Assembly: GCA_037389465.1 (NCBI GenBank)
Contig: JAZARR010000146.1
Coordinates: 3,132,001 to 3,196,000, forward strand
Direction of reading: 5' to 3'
Length of the DNA: 64,000 nucleotides
Source: Baylisascaris procyonis
Lineage: Eukaryota; Nematoda; Chromadorea; Rhabditida; Ascarididae
Position 1 is the stretch's first letter; each line of letters opens with the position of its first letter. Shown here piece after piece: positions 40,378 through 52,387 of this stretch. The notes under the pieces were generated by a model that was given only the letters and a program-made list of their open reading frames with translations, was not told the origin of the DNA and made no database searches. The translations under genes were made by a program, and so were the position numbers.

Positions 40378-41165
40378 GTCCATCATACCCTTGCAGCAAC
40401 GTCCACAGCCATAAACTCGCTTTGCTTTGCAGCCATCTCCAAATCTCTTACAATCTCCAACAACATTCCCCCTTCTTGCAGCTAAAAATTGAACTGAAAT
40501 CTTCGATTACACTCACTGCGATATTTGAGTTTTGAGCACGAGCACTACATTGGGAATGTTTCTGAGGTGTGTGGCATCGTTGGAACCCTTGAAAATTATG
40601 TCATCTGAGATTCCAAGAGAAGTTGGATCATTAAGGCACAGGCACCATCGAAAATTTTGAAACGCATTTGTCCTTTCACATCTCTCCACTCTTTAAATTT
40701 TCAATTTTATAAACTTGCATACAATGTTGATAATTTGATTAGGAATATGTTAAGATGCACTTCAATCCGTGGATGGCTCATATGAAATGTAGCTGTGCTT
40801 CGTATTTTGCATAAAATCAAGTAAATGCCCACCCTCAGTCAACCTTTATGTCAAAACAAAATCCTGCTCACAAATTGCTAGAAGCATTGCATCCACGAGT
40901 TTTATTTTGTCCCCCACGGGGAATATAACAGCGAATTCTTTCGATATTGAGCAATACAAGGTTTTAAGTTTATGGTTTTATGTATTTCTATAATAATTAC
41001 TGATGAATCCAACTGAAGTTTTTCATGCTTATCACCCAACTTACGTTCTGCATTTTTCAGTAAATGCTCGACAGCTTTTTCTGTATTAAAACTTCGCGAT
41101 GCAGATCCACTCTTTTGCTCCGACGTTTATTCGGTGCTGCTTCAGGATATTGGTTTATTAATATG

Positions 41166-41250
41166 AATTCATTTCAGGATATGCAATGGTCCTTCATTCG
41201 GTGCATGCCGCAGATTTTATTTCTTCTAGCGTTGTTACAACAAGGTTTGA
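41166..41250 (+). pseudogene. Possible remnant of a second C-type lectin domain
   Basis: After the acceptor ATTTCAG|GA the frame reads YAMVLHSVHAADFISSSVVT and ends at the donor AAG|GTTTGA. This resembles the LVSIHS-x-x-E-x-x-F-x-x-S-L block of C-type lectins. Nothing else of the fold is clear around it and its phase does not match the lectin exon at 41713. Weak similarity only. Confidence 0.25.
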
Positions 41251-41712
41251 TTCTCTGCACATATCAGATGATAACGGTTACAAAGAGACACTTATTGGCC
41301 GGAGGGTATTTCAGTCTTTTTTTAGACAATCGCATAAAAAGCCTCATCAATTTCAATTGTTGCAGCTGGTGCTTTTTTTCATTCTTTCTGTTTAATACTT
41401 AGATATAGCATTAATATTCTTTCACCGTATTTTTACAACAAGAACGTCTACTTTTTTGGTTATGCCTCATTTTCTAGAAGGTATTGCATCTCGATTAAGC
41501 AACTGTTGCAAATAACCTGCCCGCAGTTCCAATGATTCAACGTAAGCAATCTCGAATATCTGTTGGTGACTCAAACCTTTCTTATTACTATGAATTACAA
41601 ATCGGTTGAGTAGAAGGTGTCGTAAATATTTTAAAATGTCACAGTGGATTAACTGCTAAAAGTGCTGTTAAATGTGTCTTTTGGTAGAAGGCTTTATGTG
41701 CCTGTAATTTAG

Positions 41713-41910
41713 GAGAAGCAATTTCTGGCGAAGAATGTTGGTGCAGTGGTGTCGAAATCACAGTTTCGAATGTAAAGCATTGCTTTGAGTTGGGGATGCC
41801 AAAGCAGAACTCGTGGACGCAAGCTAACGACGATTGTGTTAAGAGTGGAGGGCATTTGGCACATATCACAGACTCCAATACATATAACCTTCTTTTGCAG
41901 TATCTAAAAC
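41713..41910 (+). CDS. C-type lectin domain, N-terminal exon
   Basis: The acceptor is GTAATTTAG|GA. It encodes GEECWCSGVEITV, then CFELGMPKQNSWTQANDDC and SGGHLAHITDSNTYNLLLQ. These are the N-terminal hallmarks of the fold: W-x2-A-x3-C followed by GGHLA-x-I. The 3' boundary is unclear. Either a non-canonical GC donor after LKQE or a GT donor near 41997 would leave phase 1, while the next exon's long frame wants phase 0. A short exon may be missing. Confidence 0.8.
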
Positions 41911-44900
41911 AAGAAAGCTTTTATTTTCTTCTTTCTCTTCGATCGAGACTGTTACTTAGCATCATGTTAATAAACATCTGCCTCCTTATAAGTGATACTA
42001 AAAAAACGAATTATCAAACTTAACTCTCATATTTGTTCATTTGCCTGGCACAGTAAAAGAAATACGGAAACGTTAGTAGTGTGGTCGGCTTTCAATTCTT
42101 TTCTTGCCGTCAAATCATAATTTGCATGCTTCTTTTGTGAATTTACAACTGAAAGCGCGTAACTTCAATGCCCTCTCTGTAAGTACATATTAGCGTATAT
42201 GTCGGCTTGTCTGCCCAGTGGTTTTAAGCTGAGAACCACCGGAACTATCTAACAAAATTTGGTTATTATGATTTATATCATACGGTGATTTTTATATCGT
42301 TTTTTCATGCTTTAAGTGCAGAAACATCATAGAGATTTAAAAAAAATGCTTCAAAACACCAATGGGATTGTATTTGCAACAAACAGTCGAGTCGTATAGT
42401 TCGAGTCAGTGAAAATGTGATTACATTGTCGCTCATATTTTATTATTTGCTGACAGTTTATGAGACCAGTTGACCTGATAAGCTTGAATGCAAAAATAAA
42501 TAATGTAAGGTCATCTGACATGCTACTTCGTTTGTTTCTGCTTCCACACACTGTGCACTCTGTTTAATGGATAAGTGAATTTTTGAGAAAAATAACCTGT
42601 TTTTTTAGCCTTTTATGTGCATATTTTATGTAAAATACTTGAAACTCTTCCCTCATACTCACCCAAATAGCTTTTTTAAACCTAAAATTGCTTTATTTTA
42701 TCGTTAAAAACAATTAGCTCATTTCAGAAGTACTCGGCACCGGTAATGCTTGGCTATACAGTTGGTAACCCTCAACAGAATCTTATCGCTGTCCTCTGTC
42801 AAGACAATACGTTCATATCGTTACTCACCAACAATTTCACAAAACAACTCATTTCTGATGTAAAGAATTTTTACTGATGAAAAAAAACGCTAAGGAACTT
42901 AAAGTGTGACTTAAAATTTTCCTGACGACTGTGATGGCCCCAACAAAAAAAATCTTACCAATTGAAAAAAAAATTTTTTTTGCCGCAATTTTCTTATATA
43001 ATCATCGCATTTCATGCATAGTAAGCTATTCCTCAGTTTGCTTAAATAAACTGCTCATAATTTTGTTCATGCGAAGTCTCTTAAAAATATTTACGTAAAT
43101 ATTACTAACCTGCTTTGTGTTCTTGTGTATTTATCGAACCTTTTCCCGAAAAAAGAGAAAAAAAACTTTTCAAACACAAATTTTTAGTCTACTTTCCCAG
43201 TCTTAAATAAGAAAAATGGTTAAGCAGTCATGCTTGAATTCTTAAGTTATTTTTCTCGAGTCAGACCTTTCATAGCACTCACGTTTTTGAGTAAAGCTTG
43301 TCGAGATTGCTTTAAATGCCTGACGAAATTTGGCGTCGGTCATCTAGTTCGAACATACGTTTTTTTTGGCGTATTCCATGATTATGACTCAAATACATTA
43401 TTCATATTACAAAGTTGAAAATAATTTTTCCATATTAGAGTCACTGCTGGTCCATTACATATTTTTCGAAACTTGTGACACTTTTAGACAATTCATGCAA
43501 AGTATGCTTGAAAATATCAGTTTTTGTAAAATTTTGACGGTTACATAGTCGAAGGCGTTTAGGCGTTTTCGAAACCCACGACTTATCCAAAGCTTTTTTC
43601 ATTTAAACAAAACCTTTTACCTCCCTCCTTCCCTTCCCTAGATGATTCTAATTTTCATTGCAGGAACCGAATAGTGACGAGCGCTGTGTTTATATGAAAG
43701 AACCCGATTTCAAGCTGCATTTTCTTCCTTGCGATACCACCTCGCAGATTCTTTGCGATCGTCGTATCTTACAGCTTCTTTATTTTCAAGAAACGTTTTC
43801 TGCGAATTTTCGCTTACAAAAATATCAAATGGCAATAGGGCGTTAATTTTTATGTATTTGATATCCACTGTGTTTAACAGTAGGCAAAGTGTGCAAATTT
43901 TCTTAGGGTTTTATTCAGAAACAATTGTCCAATCAGCTCTATAGTCACATTGCTGAAATGCTATTCACCGCATTGTGACATAAAATCGAATGCATTTCGG
44001 AAAGAGCAAACTGCCAAAGTGGAATGAACTCAATGCGTAAATAAAATTAGTTCATTTAAGCTCATCAAATTGAACTGTTTTCAGAATCTCATCGATATAT
44101 ATTTGTAATAATCTTTTCTTAAGGAACTATCAGACACAATTTTATGATATAATCAACTACAGATTTCTTTTTAATCATATAACATTTTATTAGCATCGAA
44201 ATAGTTGAGAAACAATTCTTTCCAACATGCTAATTATAGATATTTCATTGAAATTTTCAGAAATTATTCTTGAAAAATGTTACAAAAAATTCCTTTAGCA
44301 TATAAAAACGATTATTGCGGAATCGCGATCAATTGTTCCTATGCGAGTACGACGCTTTCGTTATTGCGAACGACACCAATTATGTATATTTTCTATGAAT
44401 TCGCCTAAAAAAAAAATTTATCACATAATTAGATTTTGCGATAGAATTAGTCAAAATATGGAGAATTTACGCAGTTTTTAGGAAGTCGTAAGCATTGTTA
44501 ATTGCGCATAAAAAATTTCAAAGACAACGTTGTTTCTTCAGCTGAAAAAAAAATGCACTGTTAGGAATAATTATGCTGCTTATATTTCATAGACTTGAAA
44601 GAACTTTTTTACACGTGATAATTGGGAATGAGAACGCAAAGGTGAGATGATACCACCCAAGTAGGCGAAAACCTTCTTAGGGCTATGTGACTTTAGATTG
44701 CATTATGGAATTGGAGGTTCTAGCGTGATCAGAAAATCTTTCAGGAAAGAAGCAGTCACGACGCATCTCAAAAGTTGGTAACATTTCTCGTCAGATATTG
44801 TTTTGTTGACCAAGTGCGATAGAAATCCATGAAAAAAGGTGAAATTTTCAACCATAAAATCGCGTTAGATAGCAAAGGCAACAAAAATATGAGGAGGAAA

Positions 44901-47900
44901 GGTGAGAAGTCATATGTCTTCCTGCAAGGTTCAGAAAAGAAGGAGTTCAGTTTCGTCTATTACCTTTATCTATCTTTTAGCCAAAAGATGCCTACTTGCG
45001 TTGCTTTGTACCGGCAGATCCTAGAAGACGGTTGAAACCTCACTTCCGGCGTTTAATCAGCACTTTTATCGAATCTAAAGTATCATACGAGGGTCGAAGG
45101 AATATTTGATTGTCGGTATTCGTGGTCAAGGTTTTTGGACAAGTCTGTTAACAGCCTTCCATGAATAATAAGAGTGAAATGGTCTCGGAGTGAATCTTTT
45201 GGGGGGTTTCTTAAGCTGGGGACAGGCGCATTGCGTTGAAGGGATGCTTCGGCGAAGCGATGGCCACAGTTGAGACTTTCTGATCTAAAACGAAGACTCG
45301 GTTAGATCACCCAATGGAGAAGTTAAATACGTTCGAAAGTGAAGAGATTTGGATAAAAATTAACAGGACGAAACCACTTGACGAACATGTCTATTTCCCT
45401 GACATCGTCGACCAGATTGCTGTGATCTTCATAGAAATGAGCGAAGATTGGATGTTCCGCATTACTCATAGCGCAATTGTGGATTCAGAGCTCGCCGAAG
45501 AGTCGCTGACGACTGTCCGATCTTCAGTCATAACACAAGGCGAAAGCACGAGGCTAAAATACAGCTCTGATATTCACAGCTGAGTTCCTTTGGTGCTATA
45601 ATCAAATATCCTCTTAAGTCAACAACATTTTCACGCTCAAAGTGAAGATAGAAAACCAAAGTGAGTGCAACACTAAGAGGATGGCTTTAAAAATGAAACT
45701 TCTCTCTCCATATTAACAGCTACGACCTGAATAAAACGGTCTCCTCAGAGCATGAATTCAACAACACTTGATTCCTGCGGAACACAGGCTATAACCAGCA
45801 CCATGGACAGCTAGGTGCACTAGGGAAATTTCGGATTCTCCGCTGTAGAAGCAGAGAGTGCAGATGGCCTGAAAGCTCTTGATTCGAGATTTAAATGGAA
45901 ATATCCCAAAAGCTGAGAGTGATGTTCTTCGAGAGGGCTATCGTGGTCATGATGTGACAGCTACTTTGAGCTGCAATTAGTATTCTTTTGCAAAGCTCCT
46001 TGATCGACTTTTCATCTGGTAGCTTATGAAATTCTTTCACTCCATGTTTTCGATGTGCTGCAATTTTTTATTTATTAGAAAAAAGGCTCTGGAACGCCGT
46101 ATGTATGTTTACTCGTACCGCTTGCTCCATTTTTCACTATTAACCTACGCAACGAAAGTTTTGCTTGTAGTGGTTTTAAGCGAAGGGATACCCCTTTCGT
46201 AGATTAGGATTCTGTGCAGCGAAGGAATCGAATCGACTGAGTATTAGAAATTTGTTGAAATTTTAGTTCATTCTAAGGTAAATGAATAAAAATGAAGAAG
46301 GCAGCAAATAAAAGTTGTTCCTTATGCATCCTTACTTTGAACTCACCTATGAAATGGCAAAATTCAGCACTTCTGTAACTTTACAGAAACAGACTTGAAG
46401 CACCTATCATGTAACCATAACATCGAATCAAGAACATCGACAATTACATTCTATTTTCATTGATATGTCTACCTGGACTTAGTACATTAGTACGGGCAGT
46501 AGTTTATGTGTGATGCCTTCATATGCTTGCTGCATGCAATCGAGTTTACTAACCAATCCACAAATATTCAAGGATTCATGGATTATTGGCAACTTTCTCA
46601 TTGGCTTATGATACCTAGTTTGTTTAGCAAATCAACTAACAACAAACGAAAACATGGGCGAGACCGCTTCTGCAAATCAAATGCATCCGTCCACAGCCAA
46701 AAATCGAACTGTAGCGGTGGCAAAAACCACAGCGGAATGGGCTGTGAAAGCATCATGGAGCAGGGCAGGTGGCTTGCCTATGGAACAGGATTACAGCCTA
46801 TCAGCAGTAGCGGGTGTTGATGCCATTACGTCGGATGACAATCACAAGTAAGCTCAATCAATACTGAAACTGCAACATTTGTGCTCAAGCGGTAAAGGAG
46901 AAGGGAGTGGGGAAAGGCTTGTGAAAAAAATGGTGTGAGTTACATAAGGAAGTTACATAGAAGAATGAGATGGAGGAGAAGAATAGGAGGTGGGGGAAGG
47001 GAGGAGGGGAGGGAGAAGGGTAAAACAAATTAGACATTTTCAATGTCTCATTTCTTGGTGGTGTTTAGCAAATATCAATCAACTTTGAAGCCATTCAGTC
47101 GCTCGTACTCTGAAACACTATCTCAATGCATCCTCTCCTCCTTCGACTTCTAGCCCTCCATTAATCATTTCCTATGCGAAGTTCCTCTCCCTCTATAACA
47201 AATTTCGCCTTTTCGCATTTTCAGTTATCAGCATTATTGCAAAACTAGCAAGTCGTATTTGAGCAAAATCGTTGCATCAATGACGTACTTGCAGAACGGG
47301 ATCACTATCGCTGTTAACGAATGCCGGACCACCCACGACGGCAGCATCGCTTGCGGGAAGTTCTACAAGTGGGAAATTTTCAACCTTACAAATGTACTGG
47401 CAAATAGAGGCAGCGTTAAATTCTGAAGTAATTAATCGAAATAGTGCAATACGCCAGCCTGTTAATCATGATCAGTACAATCAAAAGCATTTCTTTTGTT
47501 TACAAGAAAAAAGAGTTGTGAATTCATAACTGTAATTCCATTAAGCTTTATCATCGTATGACAGAGGAAAGAAAAAATCGCGGACAAAACTATTCGAGAA
47601 TTGGAATTTTTACCGAAAGAATATTTTTGAGGAGTCATCTCTATCCTGTTTTCAAATATAACAACAAGTTTATTCAAAAAAAAAAAAAAAAATAAGATAA
47701 AAGAAAGAAGGTTTGCTGATTCACAAAACTAGCTTTCATATATGCTCACTACTTCCATTGGCTTTTAAACGATCGCACTGTAAAGCAGTAATTTGGTAGT
47801 TGAGAGGTGGATCGGAACTCATAGTTAAAGGCCAAAAATCTTCTCTTTCAAAAAATTTGGATAAGTCAATGCTTTCTGCTGAAAAACTGCAAGCGGTATA

Positions 47901-50900
47901 CTGCCTGTTAAGGAATTGTAGCAACTCTGAAAGTAGATGAATATTTTGAGCAATATTCAGCAACGGCTGGTGAAGGCTGTCCAAGTGGGTCGGTTTATTT
48001 GTTCGGCTGGTGCATTCCGTGGTGGATTTTCCTCATCATTGCTTTGCTTCTGTTGTTCTTACTGCTGTGTTGCCTCGCATGGATTCTCCACTGTTGTTGC
48101 AAAGTTCTCGTTTATCGTTGGTGAGTCGATTTGTTGCGAACTTCTTACAATATTTTTTGACAATATACCTTTATCCAAAGATTACCTCCTTTTCTGATTT
48201 CACTGAAATTGTGATGAGAATGCATGTGATTGTTAACCGGTTTGCTGGTGAGTTTAATGTACTTCGAAAAACGAGAACGCTATAACAGTTCACACTTCAT
48301 ATCTCATCTTGTATTAAATGCACCTGATTTTGCTAATTGCAGAAAACGCCTGTAGTGTCAGGTTTTCTGCAACGTTCTTCCAATGGTTCAAATTTTGCTT
48401 AATTCCGTTCATTTTCTCGAAATTTATTTTCAGCCAAATGAAGCCCACTGATATCAGTCGTCGAATTGATATTGATCACAAAGGCAATCAAACTGAATCC
48501 GAGATGTCTGAAGGTGATCGTTTATCATTCAGTCAACAAATAGGTTTTAGGCGCATGATGAAAGATTACTCCTTAAAAATTTCTATTGCTGAAGAAAACT
48601 TTCACAAGGATTGGGGAAAGAGCCTGTGAAACGAATCCTGACAAAACGAGCACTGCGAGCTTCGATAAGTTGACAAATAAATTCAGGTGAAACAACGAAG
48701 TTAGAATGAGTTAAAAATCATTGTATACTGAATTACGTGATTTGAATTTTTGTTCATGCCTTATTGCCTTGGACTCGCAAGAAATTTATAATTGGAAATA
48801 AAGTGCAGCACTCCCTCTCACTCTTATCCTTCTCCTCAGTTCACAGATACCAAATTTCCGTCTCCTCTAGATTCGCTGCACTTTGTTCAGGAAAACCCGA
48901 TCGCCTAAAATAGTCAATCCTATAACTTGGCTATCGCAGCCAAAAAAGCAACCAAGACATCCTTAAACCCCATCAATCTATTATTAATTGCATTAATGGC
49001 TCAAAAAATGAGCGTTGTTTTGAAATTTTTTCACTTACCATCTATTTGGTCATATTTATAGCGATAAGCAATGGGACGAAAGAGAAGAAAGCAAAAAAGA
49101 GGATTTCATTGAACTCGGACGTAGTGTCGTTCTCAGGATCGGAGTATCAGAATGCTCATCGTGACTATATACCGGCTCCGGTTGAAGTAGCACCGATACC
49201 AGTCATTTTTGCACCAAATGATAGCGACGACAAAAAAGGCGAAATCAGTTGCAGTCCCAGAGCAGCTGCCATAACCCGTCAAGCAACTGGTTGTTAATAA
49301 TTTTTTTTCTTCAATGAGACTTTCTACCGAGCGCTTCGAGGGAAATTTTCAAAAACTTTTTTGCAAATCCTTGAAGCTCCGTTTCTCCAGCTGGTGATTT
49401 CATGAGCGTTCTAGAGTCGCGCATTCACCTTATTTGTGATTAAGGGAAGTGCGAATACAAGAACGTCTACAAGTACATGAAGCATTTCTCTTTTGTCATA
49501 GAAACTTCGAATTCACGTCATTTTGGATGTTACCTTACGCTTACCCATATAGCGTGTTCCTGAAAGTTTTCGTATATGTGAGCTGCTCATCACTTTTGAA
49601 TTCTCTTTAAGTTAGAGGGGAGGGGGGGGGGGAGGGGGGAAGGTGAGGAGGTGGGGAGAGAGAGAAAAGAACACGCTGCTCGATCGAATGCCAAATTTTA
49701 ATGGTCATTGCATTTTGCCATCGCAGAATCTCACGTATATCCCTCTAAGGCCTCAAAGAGGTGCGTTTAAGTGTTGAACATTGGTAAATTGCAGCTTGAT
49801 CTATTTGAAGAAATCGATTTTTAGATATCGAAACATCCTCTACAAAAGGTTTCGACGATCACAATTGCAACGATGAGGAAGTGATCGCTGTGGCGGCAGC
49901 CACATCGGTTGGTGCTTACGCACTAGCCACCGAACGTGAGCCGCCAAATGGAGATGAACACAAATGGGAACATCGTCCAAATAGAAATTCAGTTGAAGAA
50001 AACGAAGAAGCTTACGACATCGAGAACGAACCAAGAATAACTAAATACCTTCGAAGCAAGTCTTCCAATGAGGACAATCAAGAATCGCCAAGAGGAGAGG
50101 AGGAATCCCTCGATATGCCCAAAAAAGATAATTGTGAGAAGGACGCAGACATCGCACCGTAAGTGGGAAGAGATATATTTTAAAAACGAACAATTAAAAG
50201 GGCACATCTGTGTTATGTTAAACTAGGCGCTATATTTAAATTAAGAAAACTAATTCACAATGATTTTTTTTAGTATAAATTAATGACGAAAACTAACTAT
50301 ATTAATATGTAAAATGCGTTAATATTTAAAGAATGCAACGATAAGTTTAATCGTCTTATGATGCAAATTGCCCATTTCGTAAATGAATCGAGAGGTTGCA
50401 TTTTTCATATGAATATAAAAAAAAATTGATATAAATGAGGAAGACGGTTGCTTGAAATGTGCAAATATTATTTTGATGAAAGCCTCAGCTTTGAGAAGGA
50501 AAGAAAATCTGAAATCAATTTAAAAAGCTGAGGGATTGCAAAAATAATCTGTTCATTTGAGGAAAAAATGTCAATCTTTAGCATGATCTACTGAATCAAA
50601 CCGAGTTTAACACCGATGAGAGTTTCTAGAAGTTGACAATTTATGTGCAGATCGACGTTACCCCGTCGTTTTCCTTCTCCGGCGCGCTCACCTATACAAT
50701 TCCCCGAACCACCCCCTCGCATGGCCATTGTGAATACCGAAGTAGTCTCTCGTTCTCCACGAGGATCAAGTGCAACCAGTCAACGAGGCGTGTTGCCGAC
50801 AAATCGACCGGTAGCATTTTCTATATTTTCGAGTAGTTTCTATATTTCCAATGATATAAATGCTTCCCTAATGAAACAAAAAAGAAATGAACTGAAATCT

Positions 50901-51454
50901 GAACTTGCTATTCTATGGAAAGAATGGGTGCCCCATACACCTCACTTGCCTTGCATTCGTCGCATTTTTATCTGTGGAGGCGGGTTCCGCACTATCCCAC
51001 AGTCCGTCGCGAATAGGATGTTTTTAAACGAATGTGTACTGAGCAGGTGAAAATGCAGTCAGTAAAATATTGAAGACCGCACTAACGAGATCACCTTCAC
51101 GATAGCATTATACTGAGCTTATGCCAAACTGAGGCATACTGATGGGCATCTTGTGTACGGTTAGTAACAATAAGGCGCATTAAGGTTTCACGCCACTTTC
51201 CAAACGGAATTCCTCTGGAGTCACCTGTAAACGACGACAAAGTAGCGTCAAATGAGGCAGCCAATCGTGCAATGCGGAAATCCACACTTTCCCGACTGTC
51301 ACGAAAAGTGACACCCGGTGTTACCCCATCACGACTCAGCATACGCTCTCCTGCAAAAATTCGAAAATCGCCCTCACCAAATCCATTTTTGCGGCGATCG
51401 CATGGTGCACAAGGAGGAGTTAGCGTTTTTCTTACTTTTTTTGCCGCATCCTGA
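41713..51454 (+). CDS. C-type lectin-domain transmembrane receptor with long cytoplasmic tail
   Basis: Assembled from exons at 41713-~41910 (end unresolved), 42728-42862, 43664-43763, 46628-46847, 47225-~47414 (end unresolved), ~47922-48120, 48434-48513, 49062-49289, 49825-50158, 50651-50810 and probably ~51165-51454. Junctions 43763/46628, 46847/47225, 48120/48434, 48513/49062, 49289/49825 and 50158/50651 all preserve phase. The predicted order is lectin domain, stalk with an NLTN glycosylation site, one membrane helix and a cytoplasmic tail of more than 260 residues. Such receptors usually bind glycans outside the cell; the large tail suggests signalling or scaffolding. The 5' end, including any signal peptide, is not found. 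The unresolved joins are exon 1 to exon 2 and stalk to membrane exon, so one gene is a strong inference rather than proven. I do not recognise a named orthologue. Confidence 0.65.
42728..42862 (+). CDS. C-type lectin domain, probable middle exon
   Basis: The acceptor is CATTTCAG|AAG and the donor GAT|GTAAAG. It is open for 45 codons, phase 0 at both ends, beginning KYSAPVMLGYTVGNPQQN and ending LTNNFTKQLISD. It fits the diverged loop region between the GGHLA and EPN blocks and joins the next exon in phase. A second frame over the start (VLGTGNAWLYSW, donor TTG|GTAACC) also resembles the domain's WIGL block, so the frame is not settled. Confidence 0.5.
43664..43763 (+). CDS. C-type lectin domain, C-terminal exon with EPN motif
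   Basis: The acceptor is CATTGCAG|G and the donor CGTC|GTATCT. It begins EPNSDERCVYMKEPDFK and ends PCDTTSQILCDR. The EPN triplet is the mannose-type motif of calcium site 2, and the two last cysteines match the end of the fold. The WND motif that normally completes the calcium site is absent; HFLP stands in its place. Sugar binding may therefore be altered or calcium-independent. Confidence 0.85.
45314..45583 (+). mobile_element. Degenerate RTE-like reverse transcriptase fragment
   Basis: The reading KLNTFESEEIWIKINRTK, then HVYFPDIVDQIAVIF, resembles the RTE-clade block ending in L-x-F-A-D-D-I around the catalytic aspartates. The alignment is loose and no other RTE block is clear, though damaged flanking sequence (44.8-46.0 kb) may belong to it. 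It lies inside the long intron of the lectin receptor. Confidence 0.4.
46628..46847 (+). CDS. Lectin receptor, stalk exon
   Basis: The acceptor GTTTAG|CA completes a Pro codon begun in the lectin exon; the donor is CACAA|GTAAGC. It encodes a polar start (NQLTTNENMGETASANQ), then AEWAVKASWSRAGGLP and ends AITSDDN. No domain is recognised. The long intron before it (43764-46627) holds a retrotransposon fragment. Confidence 0.75.
46965..47024. repeat. Purine-rich (GGA/GGGA) tract in a receptor intron
   Basis: Repeated GGA and GGGA units lie between the two stalk exons (46848-47224). It could form a quadruplex or triplex or act as an intronic splicing element. Confidence 0.8.
47225..47414 (+). 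CDS. Lectin receptor, second stalk exon (3' end uncertain)
   Basis: The acceptor TTTTCAG|T completes an Asn codon. It encodes YQHYCKTSKSYLSKIVASM, then ITIAVNECRTTHDGSIACG and ends near FNLTN. Three cysteines and an N-glycosylation sequon suit an extracellular position. Two phase-0 donors are possible, after 47393 or after 47414. Without splicing the frame stops at 47426, so a C-terminus here is an alternative. Confidence 0.7.
47922..48120 (+). CDS. Lectin receptor, transmembrane exon
   Basis: The exon encodes EYFEQYSATAGEGCPSGSV and then a single strong hydrophobic helix, WWIFLIIALLLLFLLLCC, flanked by Trp and followed by the Cys/basic segment HCCCKVLVYR. It ends at a strong donor, CGTTG|GTGAGT. 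The Trp-rich start and the Cys cluster at the cytoplasmic face are typical of a type I single-pass anchor; the cysteines could be palmitoylated. The acceptor may be 47921 or 47950. Confidence 0.8.
48434..50810 (+). CDS. Lectin receptor, four cytoplasmic-tail exons
   Basis: Exons 48434-48513, 49062-49289, 49825-50158 and 50651-50810 join in phases 2, 1, 1 and 2 with good GT-AG sites. They encode about 266 residues without a domain I recognise. The chain begins MKPTDISRRIDIDHKG, has a basic patch (GTKEKKAKKR), tyrosines in SEYQNAHRDYIPAPV and EEAYDIENEP, an acidic stretch with repeated Glu, and a Ser/Pro-rich end (RRFPSPARSPIQFPEPPPR). The PxxP stretches could bind SH3 domains and the Ser/Pro sites could be phosphorylated. 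These are inferences from composition. Confidence 0.8.
49617..49675. repeat. Poly-G/GA tract in a receptor intron
   Basis: Ten- and seven-base G runs followed by GAGAGAGA lie in the intron 49290-49824. Confidence 0.9.
51165..51454 (+). CDS. Probable further tail exon, Ser/Arg/Pro-rich
   Basis: The plus frame is open to TGA at 51454 and encodes HFPNGIPLESPVNDDKV, then STLSRLSRKVTPGVTPSRLS and IRKSPSPNPFLRRSHG. The composition matches the preceding tail exon. The acceptor is uncertain: 51164 (TTAG) needs phase 1, while 51184 (TTAAG) fits phase 0 from exon 50651-50810. A phase-1 donor (CATG|GTGCAC) could skip the last ~45 nt. A sister frame gives PEELNTETTFPPNSVSF right after the stop, so a one-base indel in the T7 run at about 51437 is another reading. 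A 147-codon minus-strand ORF overlaps. Confidence 0.5.
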
Positions 51455-52310
51455 GGAGCTGAATACAGAGACAACTTTCCCTCCGAATTCTGTCTCGTTT
51501 CGACGGCTTCAAACGAAGCCCTAGTAATATATTTGAACATTCTTTCTATTTAAATCGAAACAACAGCAATTTTAAAAGGGCAACTAATATTTTAGGTGAC
51601 CATATAATTGTCGATAGATTTTAAAGCAACAAAGAATTTGGTTTAATCAGCTTCAAAGTCAATAAATGCAAAATTTTATTTGCGTAATAATTTGAATAAA
51701 TGCAAGAAATGAATGAATTTATGGTGAAGATCAAAAAACAATGCATCAGTATTGCGTAATCAGTGTTTTCACTTATATCGTTCTTATGAATAAAACTAAT
51801 CAAAATCATATTCATAATCGAAATCATGAGAATAGCGCAGCAATTTGATTTCTTCAAAAACTATTCGTCAAAAAAATTTCTTCATTCATAAGCTGTGAGC
51901 AAAGAAACTTGTCGATTATTTTAATCAAAAGTCTAAAATATTCGCGATGATATTGAAATATATCAGGTCATTCAAAACGGATGGGGATGTTGATATTGAC
52001 ACTTTCAATGGCAATAAATATCTCATGGAATTTAAATTTGCCGTTTTCATTTTGTAGTTGCGATTTATTCTTTGTGCATAGCGTTTTTATTTGTCACAAT
52101 AGAAAAATAAAATTTTAATTGCATGATTACTCTGTTAGAAGTTTCATTTTATAAAGGCCGAATGCATAGAAAACTTTGAAATTTTCATGATATTCATTTT
52201 TTTTTTTTTTTTTTTGCTATTATCGCAATCGAATATTCCCCAATAGTTATACTAAGGCTGAGAAAAAGTTGTCTAAAAATGTTTCAATAAGGATTTTTCC
52301 TAATTCAAAG

Positions 52311-52387
52311 GTGGTGAGTCGAAATACCGCAATCAATCCGGTCGCATGGAAGCCATGGGCGAAATCTCTGAAGTCATTCTCCGATAA
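52311..52387 (+). CDS. Possible last exon of the lectin receptor
   Basis: The acceptor AATTCAAAG|GT would complete a Gly codon from the phase-1 donor at ~51405 and encodes GESKYRNQSGRMEAMGEISE, then VILR and TAA. The same frame resumes after two stops as QRLMDSAFCNAIRSKR and a helix-like stretch to 52578. Two minus-strand frames are also open here, one with a signal-like segment (ILSLFLLLLIALQKAES). Only the coding look and the phase fit support this call. Confidence 0.25.

Noticed and set aside
42728..42862. Reading the middle lectin exon as an aspartic protease N-terminus (YTVGNPQQN)
   Set aside because: The catalytic Asp-Thr-Gly is absent, and the exon joins the lectin EPN exon in phase, so the lectin reading is preferred.
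51097..51540. 147-codon minus-strand ORF
   Set aside because: It is opposite the Ser/Arg/Pro-rich plus exon. Avoided stops on the other strand are common there, and the plus frame matches the neighbouring tail exon in composition.
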